Part shown: positions 15,450 to 22,862 of the stretch, piece after piece
Position numbering within the stretch: the first letter of the stretch is position 1
How the letters are laid out: every line of letters starts with the position of its first letter
From: an uncultured Akkermansia sp.
GTDB taxonomy: Bacteria > Verrucomicrobiota > Verrucomicrobiia > Verrucomicrobiales > Akkermansiaceae
Direction of reading: 5' to 3'
NCBI GenBank assembly: GCA_905200945.1
Contig: CAJKMG010000023.1
Location: 1 to 35,236, forward strand
Length of the DNA: 35,236 nt
Position numbers and translations under genes: made by a program
Notes under the pieces: model-generated
The model's database searches: none
Told to the model about the DNA's origin: nothing
The model's input: the letters and a program-made list of their open reading frames with translations, nothing else

Positions 15450-16904
15450 ATGATCATTCCTGAAGAGCCATATTTGGGATTTGCCGCCTTTTGCCATATT
15501 GCAGGCGCCTTCTGCCTGGTTCCGGCCCTGCTCCATACGCGCACGCCTCAGGGAACAATCGCGTGGCTCATTTCCCTGCTGGCATTTCCATATATTGCCG
15601 TCCCCTTTTACCTGATCCTGGGACGCCGGAGATTCAGCGGATATGTGGAAACGCGCCGCCGCCAGACGGATCCCGAATCCGCATGGGGGGAACTGACGGA
15701 TAAAATTACAAACTGCATGGTTCCGTATGCCGTACAGTCATCAGACACGGCGGGGAAAATCATGCACACGCTTTCCAATATCGTGCGGCTGCCCGTCTGC
15801 CGCGGCAATTCCTGCCGCCTGCTTATTGACGCGGCCAACGCTTTCCCGCGCATCTACGATGCCATCAAGAACGCGGAGCATTACATCCTGATTGAATTCT
15901 TCATTATCAAAAACGACTCCGTGGGCCAAAACCTGAAAGACCTGCTGATTGAACGGGCCCGGGCCGGCATCCGCATCTACATGCTGTACGATGAAATCGG
16001 CTCCCACAAACTCCCGCCCGGTTACATTTCCGCCCTGCGGAAGGCAGGAGTGAACATTGATCCTTTCAACGGGAAGCGCCATTTCCTGAGCAACATCCTG
16101 CGGCTGAACTTCCGCAACCACCGGAAACTGGTGGTGGTGGACGGCTCCACCGCCTTCGTCGGAGGCATGAATATAGGCAGGGAATACCTGGGCAAGGGCG
16201 CTCTGGGCTACTGGCGCGACACGTTTGTTCAGCTTGAAGGGCCTTCCGTCCAGCAAACGCAAATCAGCTTTCTGGAAGACTGGAACTGGGCCATGCTGAA
16301 ATGCGGCCCCTCTTCCCTCCCCCGCCTCCGGTGGGAAATCACGCCCCAGCCGGAGGATGAAACCCTGCTCATCCTGCCCTCCGGTCCCGCAGACGTCATT
16401 CCCGCCTGGAAAACCGCGCTCATCGCCCTGGCGAACAGCGCCACCCGGCGGCTCTGGATATCCACTCCCTACTTCGTCCCGGACGAGGGAGTCATGGCCG
16501 CCCTGCAGGCGGCGGCCCTGCGGAATGTGGACGTGCGCATCCTGCGCCCGGAGCGGGCGGACCATATTCTGGTGAAACTGTCCTCCTTTACTTTCCTTCG
16601 GGATCTGGACACATACGGCATCCAGCTCTGGGCCTATCAGAAGGGGTTCCTGCATCAGAAAGTGGTTCTGATGGACGATGACATAGCCACCGTGGGAACC
16701 GCCAATCTGGACAACCGTTCCCTGGCCCTGAACTTTGAAATCACCGCCGTTATCCATTCCCCCTCCGCCTGCGCGGGGGTAAAAGCCATGCTGGAGCGGG
16801 ATTTTTCCTCCTCCAAGAGGGAATCCCTGGCGGATTACAACAACAAATCCCTGGGCTTCAAAATGCTCTGCAACCTGGCGCGACTGACGGCCCCCGTCCA
16901 ATAG
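15450..16904 (+). CDS. cls: cardiolipin synthase (phospholipase D family)
   Basis: 484 residues, close to the E. coli ClsA length. Two N-terminal membrane segments (about residues 9-27 and 36-57; LISLLAFPYIAVPFYLILG) are followed by two PLD catalytic motifs, HRKLVVVDG (His near 224) and HQKVVLMDD (His near 401), each with downstream GG or N residues of the HKD pattern. It joins two phosphatidylglycerol molecules to cardiolipin at the inner membrane. The gene stands alone, divergent from thyA with a 143-base gap. No Shine-Dalgarno is seen (TTTTCCGTTCC before the ATG). A hairpin (16945-16969) follows its stop. Confidence 0.94.
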   Translation: MIIPEEPYLGFAAFCHIAGAFCLVPALLHTRTPQGTIAWLISLLAFPYIAVPFYLILGRRRFSGYVETRRRQTDPESAWGELTDKITNCMVPYAVQSSDTAGKIMHTLSNIVRLPVCRGNSCRLLIDAANAFPRIYDAIKNAEHYILIEFFIIKNDSVGQNLKDLLIERARAGIRIYMLYDEIGSHKLPPGYISALRKAGVNIDPFNGKRHFLSNILRLNFRNHRKLVVVDGSTAFVGGMNIGREYLGKGALGYWRDTFVQLEGPSVQQTQISFLEDWNWAMLKCGPSSLPRLRWEITPQPEDETLLILPSGPADVIPAWKTALIALANSATRRLWISTPYFVPDEGVMAALQAAALRNVDVRILRPERADHILVKLSSFTFLRDLDTYGIQLWAYQKGFLHQKVVLMDDDIATVGTANLDNRSLALNFEITAVIHSPSACAGVKAMLERDFSSSKRESLADYNNKSLGFKMLCNLARLTAPVQ

Positions 16905-16932
16905 TTCTTCCGGGGAATCCGCTGTTGTATGC

Positions 16933-16961
16933 TTGACCTGCAAGGGAGGCTGTGAGAAAAT
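16933..16961 (+). promoter_or_regulatory. candidate promoter of the carboxyltransferase gene
   Basis: TTGACC (16933-16938), 17-base spacer, GAAAAT (16956-16961). Start would be near 16968, giving a leader of about 42 bases that contains ACAACAGTTAAC (16993-17004) next to the ATG. Confidence 0.45.
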
Positions 16962-16969
16962 CACCCTCC
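16945..16969 (+). terminator. hairpin after cls
   Basis: GGAGG-CT-GTGA pairs with TCAC-CCTCC around GAAAA (16945-16969), with a 2-base bulge. A T run follows only 15 bases later. It overlaps the candidate promoter of the next gene, so it could alternatively be regulatory. Confidence 0.4.
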
Positions 16970-17010
16970 AGAAGCCACCTCTTCAATTTTTAACAACAGT
17001 TAACTAAATA

Positions 17011-18534
17011 ATGAATCCTGTTACATTCAACTGCACCGTTCTGCGCGACGGGCATCAATCCCTGGCGGCAACACGCATGAAGACGGCAGACATGCTGCCC
17101 ATCGCCCCCATTCTGGACTCCATGGGCTTCAGCGCCCTGGAAACCTGGGGCGGCGCCACCATCGACGCCGGGCTGCGCTTCTTGAAAGAATGGCCTTTCG
17201 ACCGGCTGGACGCCCTGAAAAAAGCGGCCCCCAAGACGCCGCACATGATGCTGCTGCGCGGCCAGAATATCGTGGGCTACACCAACTATGCGGACGACGT
17301 GGTGGAAGCCTTTGTCGCCATGAGCGCCAAGCACGGCATGAACATCTTCCGCATTTTCGACTGCGTGAACGACCCGCGCAACATGGAAACCTCCATTCGC
17401 GCCGCCAAGAAAGCCGGAGCGCAGGCCCACGGCACCATCTGCTACACCACTTCCCCCGTGCACACCACGCAGACGTTTGTGGACATGGGGCGGGAACTCG
17501 CGGACATGGGGGCGGACGCCATCGTCATCAAGGATATGGCCGGCCTCATTCCTCCGTATGTCACCCAGGAACTGGTCAGCGCCCTGAAGAAAGACCTGAA
17601 CATTCCCGTCTGGATCCACACGCATGACACCGCCGGCCTCGGAGCTTCCACCTACCTCAGCGCCATTGACGCCGGAGTGGACGCGTGTGATGTCTCCATC
17701 TCCCCCTTCGCCAACGGCACGGGCCAGCCGGACTGCCTACGCATGCTTGCCCTGCTGAACGGCAACCCCCGCAAGCCGGATTACGACACGGACAAGCTCA
17801 TTGAAGTCTCCGAAATGCTCAAACCCGTCTATGAAGGCCTGGGCAAATTCGCCTCCCACCGCAACGAAGTGGTGGACTCCGACACGCTCCGCTACCAGGT
17901 GCCCGGCGGCATGCTTTCCAACTTCCGCACCCAGCTCAAGGAACAGGGCATGGAAGACAAGTTTGAAGAAGTGTTCGCGGAAATCCCCGTGGTCCGCAAG
18001 GCCCTGGGCTGGATTCCGCTGGTGACCCCCACCTCCCAGATTGTGGGCGTGCAGTCCATGCTGAACGTGAAATTCGGCCGCTGGAAGAACATTACTCCCC
18101 AGGCGGCGGACATCGCCCTGGGCTACTACGGCCGCACCCCGGCCCCCGTGGACCCGGAAGTGCAGAAGCTCTGCGCGGAAAAGATGGGCAAGGAACCGAT
18201 CACCTGCCGCCCGGCAGACCTGATCAAGCCCGGCATGGAAGACCTGCGCAAGAAGCTTGCGGAAAAGGGACTCCCCACAGACGACGAACACTGCGTGATT
18301 TACGCCATGTTCCCGCAGCAGGTGGAAGACTTCTACAAGAAGCCGGAACCGAAGGAAGAAGCTCCCGTGCAGGTGAACACCGCTCCTGCCGCAGCTCCCG
18401 CGGCTGCTGCGCCGTCCATGACCGTCATCGACAACGGCATCACCGCCCAGGTGAGCGGCCCCTCCGGTTCCCGTGACCTGACCATCGTCATCAACGGGCA
18501 GTCCCACTCCGTGAAGGTGGAACGCGTCGGCTAA
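17011..18534 (+). CDS. carboxyltransferase subunit, OadA / PycB / transcarboxylase 5S type, without biotin domain
   Basis: 507 residues. The HMGL-like TIM barrel begins FNCTVLRDGHQSLAATRM (metal-binding Asp), with MLLRGQNIVGY, VIKDMAGL (the carbamylated lysine) and IHTHDTAGLG (metal-binding His). The PYC/OADA domain follows (VPGGMLSNF, VTPTSQIVGVQ). An Ala/Pro linker near 450-470 leads to a short end (SVKVERVG) with no AMKM or EAMKM biotin site. So it must use a separate biotin carrier. The length and lack of biotin match the 5S subunit of Propionibacterium transcarboxylase and the split oxaloacetate decarboxylase/pyruvate carboxylase subunits. It moves CO2 between oxaloacetate/pyruvate and carrier biotin. 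Partner subunits are not in the window. A strong hairpin follows. Confidence 0.88.
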   Translation: MNPVTFNCTVLRDGHQSLAATRMKTADMLPIAPILDSMGFSALETWGGATIDAGLRFLKEWPFDRLDALKKAAPKTPHMMLLRGQNIVGYTNYADDVVEAFVAMSAKHGMNIFRIFDCVNDPRNMETSIRAAKKAGAQAHGTICYTTSPVHTTQTFVDMGRELADMGADAIVIKDMAGLIPPYVTQELVSALKKDLNIPVWIHTHDTAGLGASTYLSAIDAGVDACDVSISPFANGTGQPDCLRMLALLNGNPRKPDYDTDKLIEVSEMLKPVYEGLGKFASHRNEVVDSDTLRYQVPGGMLSNFRTQLKEQGMEDKFEEVFAEIPVVRKALGWIPLVTPTSQIVGVQSMLNVKFGRWKNITPQAADIALGYYGRTPAPVDPEVQKLCAEKMGKEPITCRPADLIKPGMEDLRKKLAEKGLPTDDEHCVIYAMFPQQVEDFYKKPEPKEEAPVQVNTAPAAAPAAAAPSMTVIDNGITAQVSGPSGSRDLTIVINGQSHSVKVERVG

Positions 18535-18564
18535 AAATCTCCGGCATACCGGATAAAACCACTT

Positions 18565-18603
18565 GCGGGCGGTCCCCTCCATGAAAGGGACCGCCCGCTT
18601 GCC
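18565..18603 (+). terminator. strong hairpin after the carboxyltransferase gene
   Basis: A perfect 12-bp G/C-rich stem (18565-18576 with 18587-18598) and 10-base loop, followed by only TTGCCATTT. Very stable but with a poor T tail. It may end transcription or protect the mRNA 3' end. It lies between convergent genes. Confidence 0.7.
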
Positions 18604-18643
18604 ATTTACGGATTCCTGAAAATCCATCCGCCGCGGCGCTAAC

Positions 18644-19348
18644 CTACTTGGTAAAAACCAGCATCTTTCCAGCCAATTTCTGGCTGAGGGCAGTTGCCGG
18701 AATTTTCTTGACGGAACCGGGCTTGAGCTGATGGGTTGCCCCCAGGGAATCAACCGCCGTCGTGCTCTGTTCCGAGTCACAGGAATAATACTCCAGAGCA
18801 GTACTGTCCTTGTCTTTGCCCCACCAGGATTCCAGCACGTCCTGAATGGCGTTATTGCTGGTCCGTAAAACATCCAGGTCAAATAGGAATTTTGCGCCCC
18901 AATGGTAGGTGTCCGCCAATTTCCTGGACGCATGGGCCACATTCTTCTGCACAACGCACCAATGAGCGCGAATTCCTGAATTATCGGGTTTGCCAGAGGC
19001 GTCCACGCAGAAAGGAACCATGCAGAGGCCTCCGCCATTCAGCGTTTCAATGATGGCAGTGACGTCACAGGCAACAGACTGACACTTGATTTTGGTGGAC
19101 TCCAGACCCTTGATATAATCGGCCATGGAGGGAGTAGCGTCATATAATTCTCCAATAACGGTTTTCCCGTCCTTTTTGAATTTGTTCCTCAGGGATTCTT
19201 TTGTTTTGTCTCCGTCTGCCGTGGCGGGGATTTTAATATCATAAAGATATTCCAGGACAAAGGAGAGGGCATAAAGACCACAGGTCGGTCCCCTCTGAGA
19301 CTTGAATTCAACGTTCCGACCTTCCGGATTGGTAACTGTAGTAGACAT
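18644..19348 (-). CDS. unknown protein with papain-like Cys/His pattern
   Basis: 234 residues, not confidently recognised. QRGPTCGLYALSFVLEYL near residues 19-36 has the Gln...Cys spacing (Q19, C23) of an oxyanion Gln and nucleophile Cys followed by a helix, as in papain-like and C39-like cysteine peptidases. A candidate His is in IRAHWCVVQ (about 126-134), the usual beta-strand context. No signal peptide or membrane segment is seen, so it looks cytoplasmic unless exported another way. The gene stands alone and is more A/T-rich than its neighbours (hand count of two lines 37% and 48% GC). CTTTTCCTT-like ribosome sites are absent; the ATG follows TTATTGAATT. Peptidase function is inference only. 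It could be a non-catalytic member of that fold. Confidence 0.7.
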   Translation of the reverse strand: MSTTVTNPEGRNVEFKSQRGPTCGLYALSFVLEYLYDIKIPATADGDKTKESLRNKFKKDGKTVIGELYDATPSMADYIKGLESTKIKCQSVACDVTAIIETLNGGGLCMVPFCVDASGKPDNSGIRAHWCVVQKNVAHASRKLADTYHWGAKFLFDLDVLRTSNNAIQDVLESWWGKDKDSTALEYYSCDSEQSTTAVDSLGATHQLKPGSVKKIPATALSQKLAGKMLVFTK

Positions 19349-19435
19349 AATTCAATAATGATGGCGTGGGGGATTCATTTCCCTCACGCCGCCATCACAT
19401 CACCGGAACGCGCCTGATGCACGCTCCGCCATGCC

Positions 19436-19494
19436 TCCGGGCATCTTTACTTTCCGGGACGCCGTATCAACCCGCGGAAAGTAAATGCCCCGGA
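19436..19494 (-). terminator. long inverted repeat at the end of the hexuronate operon
   Basis: An imperfect inverted repeat (19436-19457 with 19473-19494) begins a few bases after the exuT stop. The core CTTTACTTTCCG/CGGAAAGTAAA is nearly perfect, with small bulges. No T run follows on the minus strand, so it may be a factor-dependent terminator or an mRNA end-stabilising hairpin. Confidence 0.55.
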
Positions 19495-19497
19495 AGA

Positions 19498-20778
19498 TCA
19501 GTTTTCCCGGGGAGACACCATTTTAATATTGGGAATGATCAGGGTAAAGATGACGAATGCCGCCAGATAGGCGCTTCCGCAGACCATGAAGATGATGTCG
19601 TACCCATGGGAGGCATTTCCCTGGGCGGCGAACCAAGACAGGGTAAAGCCCACCGCCGTCTGGAACAGCACGCTGCCGATCTGCCCCGCCATGCCGGAAA
19701 GGCCGGTAATGGAGGCCACGTCCGACTTCGGGAACATGTCGGAACCCAGCGTGTACACGCTGGCGGACCACGCCTGGTGCGCGCCTCCCGCCAGCCCCAG
19801 CACCGCCACGATGGTCCACATGTCAAAGTACTGGACGAAGATCACCGGAACCACGCAGCAGGCAAAGACGAGCATGGAGATTTTCCTGACCTTGTTCAGG
19901 CTCCATCCACGGTTTGCCAGGAACTTGGTCAGGGTGCCCCCCAAAATGCTCAGTACGGTTACCAGGGCGTAAATGACGATCAGCGGCAGGGCGGATTCCT
20001 TGATGTTATAGCCAAAGTGCTTGCTGAAGAAATCCGGCAGCCAGAAGAGGAAGAACCACCAGATGGGGTCCGTCAGGAAGCGCACGAGGATGAGGCTCCA
20101 GGACTGCCTGTAAGCCAGCAATTTCCTCCACGGAATGGAGGCCCTGGCTTCCTCCTTTTCCTCCTGCGCCAGGGCGGCGGATTCCTCCGCCAGCTTCACG
20201 CGCGGGTTCTTCGGCATCCGGAGCCAGAATATCACCCAGATAAAGCCGAGAACGCCCGCGGCAATAAAGGCGGACTGCCAGCCCCACGCGGCGGCAATGA
20301 ACGGGATGGTGGCCGGAGCCACCAGCGCCCCCACGTTTGCGCCGGAATTGAACAGGGTGGTGGCGAACACGCGCTCCCCGGAGGAGAACCAGTTGGTCAC
20401 CGTCTTGATGCTGGCCGGGAAGTTGCCGCCTTCCCCCAGCCCCAGGATAACGCGGCTGAGGCCCATGGATTTGACGCCTACGGCAAAGGCATGGGAAAGC
20501 GCGCCCACGCTCCACCAGATGATGGAAATGGCAAAGCCCATCCGCGCGCCGTATTTGTCGATAATCCACCCGAACATGGTCAGGCCCACCGCGTAGGAAG
20601 CCTGGAAGATGGACATGATCATGCCGTACTGGGCGTCCGTCCAGCCCAGTTCTTGGTCCAGAATGGGTTTCAGAATGGAGAGAATCTGGCGGTCAAGGTA
20701 GTTGATCGTCGTCGCCGCAAAGAGCATGAAGAGAATCATCCACCGGAAGGAGTCCTGCCTTGGTTGTTCCTGGAGCAT
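19498..20778 (-). CDS. exuT: hexuronate transporter, MFS anion:cation symporter family
   Basis: 426 residues with about twelve hydrophobic segments. It starts FRWMILFMLFAATTINYLDRQ, the family N-terminus, and has LGLGEGGNFPASIKTV, typical of ExuT/anion-cation symporters. It is a proton-coupled importer of glucuronate or galacturonate in the inner membrane. Last gene of the hexuronate operon, 20 bases after eda, which supports the hexuronate assignment over other organic anions. A central hydrophilic loop (about 205-225, KNPRVKLAEESAALAQ) is normal between halves. The 3' end is followed by a long inverted repeat. No Shine-Dalgarno is seen. Confidence 0.88.
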   Translation of the reverse strand: MLQEQPRQDSFRWMILFMLFAATTINYLDRQILSILKPILDQELGWTDAQYGMIMSIFQASYAVGLTMFGWIIDKYGARMGFAISIIWWSVGALSHAFAVGVKSMGLSRVILGLGEGGNFPASIKTVTNWFSSGERVFATTLFNSGANVGALVAPATIPFIAAAWGWQSAFIAAGVLGFIWVIFWLRMPKNPRVKLAEESAALAQEEKEEARASIPWRKLLAYRQSWSLILVRFLTDPIWWFFLFWLPDFFSKHFGYNIKESALPLIVIYALVTVLSILGGTLTKFLANRGWSLNKVRKISMLVFACCVVPVIFVQYFDMWTIVAVLGLAGGAHQAWSASVYTLGSDMFPKSDVASITGLSGMAGQIGSVLFQTAVGFTLSWFAAQGNASHGYDIIFMVCGSAYLAAFVIFTLIIPNIKMVSPREN

Positions 20779-20798
20779 GGGTAAAATGCAGTTGGTTG

Positions 20799-21443
20799 TT
20801 AAAGGGCGTCTGCCTTCAAGGCTTTCAGGGCTTCCCGCGTGCGCCTGCCTATTTCCTCCCAGTCTCCGGCCTCAATGAGGGGAGATTCGCAAATCCAGGA
20901 ACCGCCGCAGGCGGCTACTTCCGGGATTTCCAGCCAGGAGCCGATGTTGCCCGCGTTGATGCCGCCCGTGGGCATGATGCGCACGCCCGTATGGCGGAAC
21001 GCGGCCAACAGGGATTTAAGCATCCTGACGCCTCCCGCGGCCTCCGCCGGGAAAAACTTCTGGAACAGGCAGCCCAGGGAAAGTGCCTGGCTCATTTCCG
21101 AGGCGGTGGAGACGCCCGGCACAAACAGGAAATCCATCCCCACAGCGGCTTTCACCACCTGCGGGTCAAAGCCGGGAGCCACGCCGAACGAGGCTCCGGC
21201 CCGGCAGGCGGCCTGCGCCTGTTCCGGCGTCAGCAGGGTTCCCGCGCCCACCAGCATTCCGGGGACTTCCCGGGAAATGCGGGCAATGGCTTCCGCGGCG
21301 GCTGGCGTTCTGAACGTGATTTCCATGCAGGCGCAGCCGTTGTCCAGCAGCGCTTTGGCAAGGGGTACGGCTTTGTCCGCGTCATGGATGACGACGACGG
21401 GGACAAGCCTGATGGCGGATAATTTTTCCAGCAGTGTCTTCAT
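20799..21443 (-). CDS. eda: KDPG (2-keto-3-deoxy-6-phosphogluconate) aldolase
   Basis: 214 residues, the normal Eda length. The catalytic base is in MEITFRTPAA (E41), the Schiff-base lysine in QKFFPAEAAGG (K129), and GAGTLLTPEQ and PTGGIN form the phosphate site. It splits KDPG into pyruvate and glyceraldehyde-3-phosphate, the last step of the operon's pathway. Only 3 bases separate the uxaC start-side neighbour's stop (21447) and this ATG (21443), so translation may be coupled. No Shine-Dalgarno (TTTAAACC before the ATG). Confidence 0.95.
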   Translation of the reverse strand: MKTLLEKLSAIRLVPVVVIHDADKAVPLAKALLDNGCACMEITFRTPAAAEAIARISREVPGMLVGAGTLLTPEQAQAACRAGASFGVAPGFDPQVVKAAVGMDFLFVPGVSTASEMSQALSLGCLFQKFFPAEAAGGVRMLKSLLAAFRHTGVRIMPTGGINAGNIGSWLEIPEVAACGGSWICESPLIEAGDWEEIGRRTREALKALKADAL

Positions 21444-21446
21444 GGT

Positions 21447-22844
21447 TTAAAAGTTGAAATATTGTTTGGCGTTCCTGTAGGAGATGTCCGCCGCCATGGA
21501 GCCTACCATCTCCATGTCGTCCGGAACCAGGCCCTGCGCCATGTCACGCCCCAGGACGCGGCACAGGATGCGGCGGAAGTATTCATGCCGCGTGTAGCTC
21601 AGCAGGCTGCGGCTGTCCGTCAGCATGCCCACGAAGCGGGAGAGCATGCCGAGCTGGCTGAGGGTTTCCAGATGGCGGGTCATGCCGTCCATCTGGTCCA
21701 GGAACCACCAGGCGGCCCCGTACTGCATTTTTCCGGCCGTGACGCCGTCCTGGAAACTGCCGCAGAGCACGGCCAGGGCGGCGTTGTCCCGCGGATTGAG
21801 GTTGTACAGGATGGTGCGCGGCAACGTTCCCTGTTGAGCGGAACGGTCCAGCAGGCGGCCCAGCGGGGCCATGTACGTGAAATCCGCTATGGCGTCAAAG
21901 CCCGTATCCGGCCCCAGGTCCCGCAGGGCGGCTCCGTTCGGGTTCCTGAGCGCGCCCACATGAAGCTGGCGCACCCAGTTTTTCGCGGAATCCAGCTCCG
22001 CGAAGTAGTCCATCAGGTAGTTGGAGAAACGGACCGCATCCCCGGAGGCGATGTCACCGCCCCGGAGAGCGGAGGCGAACAGGGCGGCGGCTTCCTCTCC
22101 GGACAGGCTTTCCCCGTCAAACGCTTCAAGTGAGTGGTCCGAGAGCTTGCAGCCGTGACGGGCAAAAAAGTCATGCCGGGAGGCGAGCGCTTCCCTGAAA
22201 GCAGCCAAATCACGGATTTCCATGCGGGATGCCTGTTCCAGGCGCGCCACCCACTCCCGCCACGCACTGCCCTGGTGGACGGCGCGCGCCTTGTCCGGGC
22301 GGAAGGTGGGGAGCAGTTTGACGGAATCCCCGGAAGAGGCGTACCTCCGATGGGCGGACAGGTCATCGCAGGGGTCATCCGTGGTGCAGACGGTCTCCAC
22401 GTTCATCCTTTTCAGGATATCCAGCGCGCCCATTCCTCCGGACTGAAGCATGGAGGAGGTTTTTTCCCACACCCCGTCCGCCGTTTCCGGACCGAACAGA
22501 ATGCCGGAAATGCCGAAGGGGCGGCGCAGTTCCAGATGCGTCCAGTGGTACAGCGGATTGCGCAGCAGGCGCGGCACCGTAGCCGCCCAGGCGTCATACT
22601 TTTCCCGGTCCGGAGCATCTCCGGAACAGAGGCGTTCCGGAATGCCGTTCGTCCTCATGGCGCGCCATTTGTAATGGTCCCCGTCCAGCCAGAGCTGGGC
22701 GATGTTGGAGAACTGGCGGTTGTCCGCAATGGCGGCGGGGTCCAGGTGGGAATGGTAGTCGATGATCGGCTGTCCTTCCGCGTACTCATGAAAAAGCGTC
22801 CTGGCCTGGGGAGTGTCCAGCAGGAAATCGTCGTTGATAAACAT
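21447..22844 (-). CDS. uxaC: glucuronate/galacturonate isomerase
   Basis: 465 residues (E. coli UxaC is about 470). An amidohydrolase-type TIM barrel with IIDYHSHLDP near residues 27-36 (metal ligands) and the long UxaC-specific helical insert after it (GDHYKWRAMRTNG). MNVETVCTTDDP is the family's second strand signature, followed by LLPTFRPDKA. It interconverts D-glucuronate and D-fructuronate, or D-galacturonate and D-tagaturonate. Because the neighbours handle mannonate and no altronate enzyme is present, glucuronate is the likely physiological substrate here. It follows the fusion gene by 18 bases on the same strand. Confidence 0.95.
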   Translation of the reverse strand: MFINDDFLLDTPQARTLFHEYAEGQPIIDYHSHLDPAAIADNRQFSNIAQLWLDGDHYKWRAMRTNGIPERLCSGDAPDREKYDAWAATVPRLLRNPLYHWTHLELRRPFGISGILFGPETADGVWEKTSSMLQSGGMGALDILKRMNVETVCTTDDPCDDLSAHRRYASSGDSVKLLPTFRPDKARAVHQGSAWREWVARLEQASRMEIRDLAAFREALASRHDFFARHGCKLSDHSLEAFDGESLSGEEAAALFASALRGGDIASGDAVRFSNYLMDYFAELDSAKNWVRQLHVGALRNPNGAALRDLGPDTGFDAIADFTYMAPLGRLLDRSAQQGTLPRTILYNLNPRDNAALAVLCGSFQDGVTAGKMQYGAAWWFLDQMDGMTRHLETLSQLGMLSRFVGMLTDSRSLLSYTRHEYFRRILCRVLGRDMAQGLVPDDMEMVGSMAADISYRNAKQYFNF

Positions 22845-22862
22845 GGCGGCAAACGTTGGCGG

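Noticed and set aside
17737..19038. 433-codon minus-strand frame
   Set aside because: Spans the end of the carboxyltransferase gene, a strong hairpin and part of the orphan gene; no domain.
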